From Microcaldota archaeon (GTDB lineage: Archaea > Micrarchaeota > Micrarchaeia > Anstonellales > Bilamarchaeaceae), in NCBI GenBank assembly GCA_023247345.1, contig JAHFGR010000036.1, positions 1 to 9,709 on the forward strand: DNA of 9,709 nucleotides. Reading direction: 5' to 3'. The notes under the pieces were generated by a model. It saw nothing but the letters and a program-made list of their open reading frames with translations. It searched no databases and was not told the DNA's origin. The position numbers were made by a program, and so were the translations under genes. Shown here piece after piece: positions 6,078 to 9,709 of the stretch. Position 1 is the stretch's first letter. The number at the start of each line of letters is the position of its first letter.

Positions 6078-6082
6078 TGAAT
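6075..6082 (+). repeat. Left copy of TAATGAAT flanking the vapBC segment
   Basis: TAATGAAT overlaps the top6B stop codon and is repeated exactly at 7169-7176 over the vapC stop. The two copies bracket about 1.09 kb that separates top6B from top6A. It could mark an insertion or deletion-prone junction, or be chance in AT-rich DNA. Confidence 0.3.
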
Positions 6083-6104
6083 TGGTTTACTAAGGTGCGG
6101 TTTT

Positions 6105-6479
6105 CTAATCAATACAGCCTCGTTTAATATCAACATAATTGACAACGCCACTGGGTTCTACAATACCAACCAAATAAGAAAATGGTGAGCCATTGGGTTT
6201 TTTGATAACACGGATTTTTATTTTATCGCCATGAATGCCCTCAATCTCTTGACCATCTCTTAGTGTCACACCTCTTTGAAAACCAAATGACACTGCTCCA
6301 TCTCTATGCGCACATCTAGTTTCATTGGCTGCTAACTGTAAATCTGCAACAAGCGAATTTGTTGATAAATGTCCAATCAAAGGTGTTTTGTTACAACCAA
6401 ATATCAAAGATGAAGCTATTAGTGGAGCAACGACAGTTCTCACTATTTTCTGTCCAAATATTAAATTTCGATTAGTCAT
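6105..6479 (-). CDS. Small lipoprotein-like protein, unknown function
   Basis: 124 residues. The N-terminus has basic residues (MTNRNLIFGQK), a hydrophobic stretch (about 13-28, IVRTVVAPLIASSLIF) and IFGC with C29, which resembles a lipobox, so the mature protein is probably lipid-anchored outside the cell. The mature part is about 95 residues, with Cys at 56 and 122 that could form a disulfide. It looks beta-rich (GDKIKIRVIKK, PFSYLVGIVEPSGVVNYVDI). I recognise no family. Start ATG 6479 has GGTGA (6486-6490, minus) six bases upstream, and TTTAAATAT (6513-6521, minus) preceded by a purine-rich BRE-like stretch gives a convincing promoter. It is convergent with top6B (27 bases between stops) and divergent from vapBC. 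It may have travelled with vapBC. Confidence 0.7.
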   Translation of the reverse strand: MTNRNLIFGQKIVRTVVAPLIASSLIFGCNKTPLIGHLSTNSLVADLQLAANETRCAHRDGAVSFGFQRGVTLRDGQEIEGIHGDKIKIRVIKKPNGSPFSYLVGIVEPSGVVNYVDIKRGCID

Positions 6480-6485
6480 AAATAG

Positions 6486-6521
6486 TCACCTTAATTATTT
6501 TACTCATTCCACATATTTAAA
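6486..6521 (-). promoter_or_regulatory. Promoter and RBS of the lipoprotein-like gene
   Basis: Read on the minus strand: CGAAAGG then TTTAAATAT (6513-6521) as BRE/TATA, predicted start near 6491, then GGTGA (6486-6490) at the very 5' end of the leader and ATG at 6479. Confidence 0.5.
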
Positions 6522-6561
6522 CCTTTCGTTTTTAACACTTTTTACCTTATTTAGCGACTGA

Positions 6562-6612
6562 ATAAACATTTATAAGTTTATGCTTTCATAAACATATATG
6601 TTGATGTTTATG
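6562..6612 (+). promoter_or_regulatory. vapBC promoter with four alternating ATAAAC half-sites
   Basis: The core ATAAAC appears at 6562-6567 and 6588-6593 and its complement GTTTAT at 6576-6581 and 6606-6611. The second pair extends to a 9-bp inverted repeat, CATAAACAT (6587-6595) with ATGTTTATG (6604-6612). The sites surround TATA box TTTATAAG (6569-6576) and reach over the start codon. Ribbon-helix-helix antitoxins commonly repress their own operons by binding such sites, so this is the likely VapB operator. The TATA spacing predicts transcription starting at about the first ATG (6598), a leaderless mRNA. Confidence 0.55.
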
Positions 6613-6819
6613 TTACGAACCACTATTTTGCTGAGGGAGGACTTATATAACGCACTCGTCCGTGCATTCGGAAAACGGAATATATCAAAAGGAATAAACG
6701 AATACCTTTTAGAGCACATGTTTAAAGAGAGAAAAAATAAAAGCATGTTCGGCGCTGACCCGTGGTTAAAGAAAACGGATTTAAGCGATTTGAGGGATCA
6801 CAGTGAGCATAACTTTTGA
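6598..6819 (+). CDS. vapB: VapB-type antitoxin, ribbon-helix-helix
   Basis: 73 residues from ATG 6598. Two further in-frame ATGs (6604, 6610) follow at once, and the fold would start properly at MLRTTI (6610). The choice is open; 6598 fits a leaderless transcript from the TATA box at 6569. A beta strand (RTTILL, about 7-12) and two helices (REDLYNALVRAFG; ISKGINEYLLEHMFK) give a ribbon-helix-helix DNA-binding domain. The tail with FGADPWLKKTDLSDLRD (51-67) matches the toxin-binding tail of archaeal VapB-like antitoxins. It neutralises the downstream PIN toxin and should repress the operon through the ATAAAC sites overlapping its start. Its stop overlaps vapC by 17 bases, typical translational coupling. 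Confidence 0.85.
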   Translation: MLMFMLRTTILLREDLYNALVRAFGKRNISKGINEYLLEHMFKERKNKSMFGADPWLKKTDLSDLRDHSEHNF

Positions 6820-7171
6820 TAGTTGGGCCTGGATAGAATATTTCAAAGGAGAAGCAAAAGGGAAAGGACCAAACTATTATATAGAAAGTCAAGAACAGAT
6901 TTATACCCCCGCAGTATGCTTAATGGAAATTAAAGCTAAATATATACACGAAGGAAAACCTTACAAAGAGCGCTTGACATTTATTGAAGAACGAAGCAGT
7001 ACAATAAATATTGATAAGGAGATATCATTGGAAGCTGCAACAATCAAAGCAAGCGAGGGTTTACCATCGCTAGATGCGCTTATTTACGCGTGCGCTAAAA
7101 AAGTCAAAACAAAACTATTGACAGGAGACCATCATTTTGAAGGAAAAACAAATGTTGAATTTTTAGGATAA
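6803..7171 (+). CDS. vapC: VapC-type PIN-domain toxin ribonuclease
   Basis: 122 residues, with a GTG start at 6803 preceded by GAGG (6792-6795); it overlaps vapB by 17 bases. VapC toxins are Mg-dependent endoribonucleases, usually cutting tRNA or rRNA. The expected acidic quartet is present: D6 (FDSWAWIEYF), E42 (MEIK), D91 (SLDALIYA) and D109 (LLTGDHHFE), so the enzyme appears intact. The target cannot be read from sequence. The pair lies between the two topoisomerase VI genes, and its stop codon sits in a TAATGAAT word also present at the top6B stop. vapC ends 24 bases before the top6A ATG, so top6A may be transcribed from the vapBC promoter. Confidence 0.92.
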   Translation: MSITFDSWAWIEYFKGEAKGKGPNYYIESQEQIYTPAVCLMEIKAKYIHEGKPYKERLTFIEERSSTINIDKEISLEAATIKASEGLPSLDALIYACAKKVKTKLLTGDHHFEGKTNVEFLG

Positions 7172-7176
7172 TGAAT
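7169..7176 (+). repeat. Right copy of TAATGAAT flanking the vapBC segment
   Basis: An exact match to 6075-6082. It covers the vapC stop codon, as the left copy covers the top6B stop. Confidence 0.3.
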
Positions 7177-7185
7177 AAGGAATCT

Positions 7186-7191
7186 GGTGAT
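7186..7191 (+). promoter_or_regulatory. Shine-Dalgarno that fixes the top6A start
   Basis: GGTGAT lies four bases before ATG 7196. An in-frame GTG at 7187 falls inside this Shine-Dalgarno and is therefore unlikely to be the start. Confidence 0.7.
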
Positions 7192-7195
7192 ATTT

Positions 7196-8296
7196 ATGTC
7201 GGACAAAAACGCATCGCAAAAACTTGAAGAGCTTGGAAAAAAAATGGTCAAGGAAATAGAAAGCGGCAAAGAGGAAGGCCCAACCTTTGAAACAACGCTT
7301 CGTACAAAAAGCAATACTATCTACGATGAAGGCATTGGCTGCTTGCGCACTGGAGATAAAAAAGAACTTAGAAAGTTTTTGAGTGTTGCACAGGCACGCA
7401 CGTTTATGCAAACTGTTGCAGTAGCGGCAAAAACAAAGAAAATTATTAAAGAGGATTTACACGCATCGATCAGAAGTTTATTTTATCAGCTGAAATTTAC
7501 TTTAGGCGAAGACATTGATGAAGACATGTTCAGCGAGCAGAGCGAAAGTAATGCACTTGTAGAGGACTTAGAGGTTGCATTAGGCGTTAAGCGCGAAGAC
7601 TTGCATCTCACAACTGAAAGAAAAGGCGTTGTCGCAGGCCCAATAACAATAAAAGATAAATTTGGCGGCGAAGAAAGCACTATTGATGGAACAGGAATGG
7701 GAAGATCCGGTTGGGGCATACCGAGCGATGTTGATAACGATATAGAATTTAAAACTACAGCAGATTTTGTACTTGTATGCGAGAAGGATGCAATGTGGCA
7801 AAGATTAAACGAGGATAAGTTTTGGAAAAAAGAAAACTGCTTATTGATTACGCCGAAAGGCCAGGCATCACGCGGAACGCGCCGCTTATTGCGCAAACTA
7901 GCTGATAAGAAATTACCAATTTATTGTTTTATGGATTGCGATGCATGGGGATGGTATATTTACTGGACAATTAAAACCGGAAGCATGAACCTTGCTTATC
8001 TTGGAAGAGATTTTGCTGTTCCAGAATCAAAATTCCTAGGAGTAACAATGGACGACATTGAAGAATTTAAATTTTTGCAGAAGCTAACGATAAGGGCAAA
8101 GGATGTAGATATCAAACGCGCTGAAGAAATGCTTGGTTATACTTGGATAAATCGACATAAAGAATGGGTAAGAAATTTAAAGCTCGTACTGAGCACAAAG
8201 AAGAAAATCGAACAAGATGCATTACAGGGCCAGAAGTTGACATTTGTCGGCGAGTATATAAATCAAAAGATACAAGGAAAAGAATGGCTACCTTAA
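7196..8296 (+). CDS. top6A: DNA topoisomerase VI subunit A (Spo11-like)
   Basis: 366 residues, normal family length. This is the DNA-cleaving subunit, forming a covalent 5'-phosphotyrosyl link and pairing with Top6B as A2B2. The winged-helix domain has SIRSLFYQLKFT (91-102); Y97 is the catalytic tyrosine, with Phe in place of the often-seen preceding Tyr, as in some Spo11 proteins. Next come the family block FSEQSESNALVEDLEVALGV (112-131) and GPITIKD. The Toprim domain has VCEKDAMW (metal-binding E196) and FMDCDAWGWYIY (D247, D249), where Ala replaces the common Pro. LAYLG and KFLGV follow. The start is ATG 7196 because of GGTGAT at 7186. It is separated from top6B by the vapBC segment, yet all catalytic residues are intact. 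A T-run follows the stop. Confidence 0.97.
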   Translation: MSDKNASQKLEELGKKMVKEIESGKEEGPTFETTLRTKSNTIYDEGIGCLRTGDKKELRKFLSVAQARTFMQTVAVAAKTKKIIKEDLHASIRSLFYQLKFTLGEDIDEDMFSEQSESNALVEDLEVALGVKREDLHLTTERKGVVAGPITIKDKFGGEESTIDGTGMGRSGWGIPSDVDNDIEFKTTADFVLVCEKDAMWQRLNEDKFWKKENCLLITPKGQASRGTRRLLRKLADKKLPIYCFMDCDAWGWYIYWTIKTGSMNLAYLGRDFAVPESKFLGVTMDDIEEFKFLQKLTIRAKDVDIKRAEEMLGYTWINRHKEWVRNLKLVLSTKKKIEQDALQGQKLTFVGEYINQKIQGKEWLP

Positions 8297-8313
8297 TTTT
8301 TTTGTTTTCAGCG
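8297..8313 (+). terminator. T-rich terminator after top6A
   Basis: A seven-T run followed by GTTTTC sits directly after the top6A stop, a typical archaeal oligo-T terminator. The 11-nt word TTTTTGTTTTC here is repeated in inverted orientation at 8402-8412, downstream of the convergent minus-strand gene. Confidence 0.55.
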
Positions 8314-8361
8314 CCTGGTTTTCGTTTTACTTATTTGGTTTAGAATACGCCATAAACAAAG

Positions 8362-8396
8362 TTAGGGGGCATGTAATTTTAAACATTTAGGGGGCA
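8362..8396. repeat. Direct repeat TTAGGGGGCA x2 in convergent spacer
   Basis: TTAGGGGGCA occurs at 8362-8371 and 8387-8396, 25 bases apart. The 15-base spacer is AT-rich with ATGT...ACAT symmetry (8371-8386). The G5 runs stand out in this AT-rich DNA. It lies between two convergent genes. Function unknown. Confidence 0.5.
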
Positions 8397-8401
8397 ACGG
8401 C

Positions 8402-8417
8402 AGAAAACAAAAATTTT
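8402..8417 (-). terminator. T-rich terminator for the SLT-like gene
   Basis: On the minus strand AAAATTTTTGTTTTC follows the stop at 8430 by about a dozen bases. It shares TTTTTGTTTTC with the top6A terminator, so the two convergent genes are bounded by matching T-tracts. Confidence 0.5.
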
Positions 8418-8429
8418 AGAACAAACCAA

Positions 8430-9709
8430 TTAAGGTGGCGTTGTTCCAGTAGCGCTTCCTGTACCGGTGCCGCTAGTACTGCCTGTTGAAGTGCTTCTTC
8501 CTAATCCGGTTGGATCCTGCACAACTCCTTGCCCGCAAGCAGCATTCTGACAAACGCCAGGACTATTTTTTGTACCAACTAATGCCAAATATCTTCTAAG
8601 AACGCAACTCGCATAATCAATACCATGCGTAGTAGTTGAATCCGAAGCACAGAGATCTGTTTGGAATATGCATTTGCGCATGAATCTTACGAAATCCTGA
8701 TGATGCAAACCATATGCTTCATCTTTGCAGGATGTTGGAACTAAACCAGTGTCTGGAGAATCCGGATTAATTCTTTCTAAACCTGGGCATGACCACTTTG
8801 AGTGACTTTCATCTTGTGGTGTGCATTCGCTCGGATCATGTGTTTTTGAATTTGCAAATTGAGTAATCCAGCTTTCAAATCCACCATTACCTGTGTTTCC
8901 GTTATACGATTGAAGCGCAAAATAATAACCTAGGAAAGTAACTTTATCAGAATCAACACTGCCATCGTCTTTTGTTGCGTTTAAGTCAACTGCATGTCTT
9001 TCAACAAGCGCTTTTCCAGAATCTAAATCCAATCTTAGTTCGCTAATTCCTGCGCAAATATTATGAGAAGGATTGAATGGATTGAATTTACCATCAATAC
9101 CTCCACATTCTGCTGCCAAGGCGCGCATATTTATGTGCACGGTTTCGCTATTTCTTCTCGCACTTTGAACGCTTACTTCAGGAATAGCTGCATTAAGATC
9201 AGAATCATCCCCATCCCAAACGGGATCGCCACTTATCCAATAATTATATGGAGAAACTAATGTTTGCATTACACCAAAAGCACAATAACGCTCTTGTGGG
9301 CGACTATCAACATCACTAATAGGTGGAAATACTGGATGTAAACCAGCTGGACAAATATTGTCAGGGGGAGGAGGATCAGATATAGTATTATAACCAGCTG
9401 AATAACAACGTCGCCCGCTCGGAACATGAGAAGCAGCGCATTTTCCTGCGTCTGGATTAACAAAATTTTCGTCATTTCTTAATCCATCAGTTTCCTCCCA
9501 TATGACAGCGCGCACAATCATCTGATCAATATCCAACGGATCTGCGTATGTAGATATCTGCGAATCCCAGCGAGAACACCAACTTGCATCTGCACCACCA
9601 ATTCTAGGGCCAACATCAAATGGAAAGTCTGTTCCATTCTGATTTGCGCAAGGCTCGCAGGTAACTTTTAATGGCAAAGGTGCATCCATTGTCGGAACAT
9701 CTGGAGTGC
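8430..9709 (-). CDS. Cys-rich SLT/lysozyme-like exoprotein, 5' end cut by window edge
   Basis: The frame is open to the right edge: codons upstream of ATG 9689 read TPDVPT, so that ATG is probably internal and the true start, with any signal peptide, is outside. Numbering from 9689 (419 residues), the motif order is that of an SLT lytic transglycosylase / goose-type lysozyme domain: AVIWEETDG (61-69, candidate catalytic E66 in the position of the family ES), AFGVMQT (137-143, cf. GLMQ), NICAGISELRLDL (210-222), FALQSYNGNTGN (257-268, cf. AYNaG). Insertions separate these blocks. There are 17 Cys, suggesting disulfides outside the cell, and a Gly/Ser/Thr tail (from about 395) like a linker. 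The family cleaves the MurNAc-GlcNAc bond of peptidoglycan. Archaea lack murein, so a target in bacteria or in another wall polymer, or a remodelled role, is inferred. Confidence 0.7.
   Translation of the reverse strand, partial: TPDVPTMDAPLPLKVTCEPCANQNGTDFPFDVGPRIGGADASWCSRWDSQISTYADPLDIDQMIVRAVIWEETDGLRNDENFVNPDAGKCAASHVPSGRRCYSAGYNTISDPPPPDNICPAGLHPVFPPISDVDSRPQERYCAFGVMQTLVSPYNYWISGDPVWDGDDSDLNAAIPEVSVQSARRNSETVHINMRALAAECGGIDGKFNPFNPSHNICAGISELRLDLDSGKALVERHAVDLNATKDDGSVDSDKVTFLGYYFALQSYNGNTGNGGFESWITQFANSKTHDPSECTPQDESHSKWSCPGLERINPDSPDTGLVPTSCKDEAYGLHHQDFVRFMRKCIFQTDLCASDSTTTHGIDYASCVLRRYLALVGTKNSPGVCQNAACGQGVVQDPTGLGRSTSTGSTSGTGTGSATGTTPP

Noticed and set aside
5735..6151. 138-codon minus-strand frame rich in Ser/Phe
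   Set aside because: Its serine-rich stretch is the reverse complement of the Glu/Lys-rich tail of Top6B; it also overlaps the better supported lipoprotein-like gene.
6075..7176. Classical insertion sequence or transposon
   Set aside because: There is no transposase and no terminal inverted repeats; only an 8-nt direct repeat supports an insertion event.
7486..7896. 136-codon minus-strand frame opposite top6A
   Set aside because: Antisense shadow across the catalytic core of Top6A with no motif of its own.
9269..9475. Minus-strand 68-codon frame within the SLT-like gene
   Set aside because: Same-strand, out-of-frame shadow of the SLT-like coding sequence.

Overview
The window looks archaeal. 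It carries both subunits of DNA topoisomerase VI, a two-KH-domain ribosome-assembly protein of the archaeal Dim2/Pno1 type, a tRNA-Thr whose interruption at 37/38 fits archaeal splicing geometry, TATA-type promoters, and GGTGA-type ribosome binding sites. The DNA is AT-rich with compact genes. A DPANN-like or other small-genome archaeon is a reasonable guess, but nothing here fixes the lineage.

Layout, left to right. (1) Positions 1-567, minus strand: the 5' part of an unrecognised gene that runs off the left edge. (2) 638-819, plus strand: tRNA-Thr(GGT), interrupted once in the anticodon loop and apparently a second time in the D-loop. (3) 834-1487, minus: protein-L-isoaspartate O-methyltransferase (pcm), tail to tail with the tRNA. 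(4) 1488-1780: a hairpin-rich intergenic region. (5) 1781-3166, plus: a two-gene operon of an alpha-helical, possibly HEAT-like protein and the Dim2-like KH protein. (6) 3291-4355, plus: a protein built mainly of three tandem repeats of about 90 residues, function unknown. (7) 4455-6077, plus: topoisomerase VI subunit B. (8) 6105-7171: a cargo-like segment with a minus-strand lipoprotein-like gene and a divergent VapBC toxin-antitoxin pair. (9) 7196-8296, plus: topoisomerase VI subunit A. (10) 8297-8429: a convergent terminator region with a 10-nt direct repeat. (11) 8430-9709, minus: a Cys-rich, secreted-looking protein with the motif series of an SLT (lytic transglycosylase / goose lysozyme-like) domain, running off the right edge.

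How the genes relate. Top6A and Top6B form one A2B2 type IIB topoisomerase. They are commonly adjacent in archaea, but here about 1.1 kb holding vapBC and a small lipoprotein-like gene lies between them. An 8-nt direct repeat (TAATGAAT) sits at both edges of that segment. Housekeeping RNA functions (tRNA, Dim2-like protein) lie beside accessory genes (VapBC, repeat protein, lipoprotein, SLT-like protein). Short, related, hairpin-prone words recur in three of the intergenic leaders.

Most noteworthy: the doubly interrupted tRNA-Thr, the SLT-like exoprotein in an archaeal setting, the toxin-antitoxin segment splitting top6BA, the 90-residue repeat protein, and the structured leader ahead of the HEAT-like/Dim2 operon.
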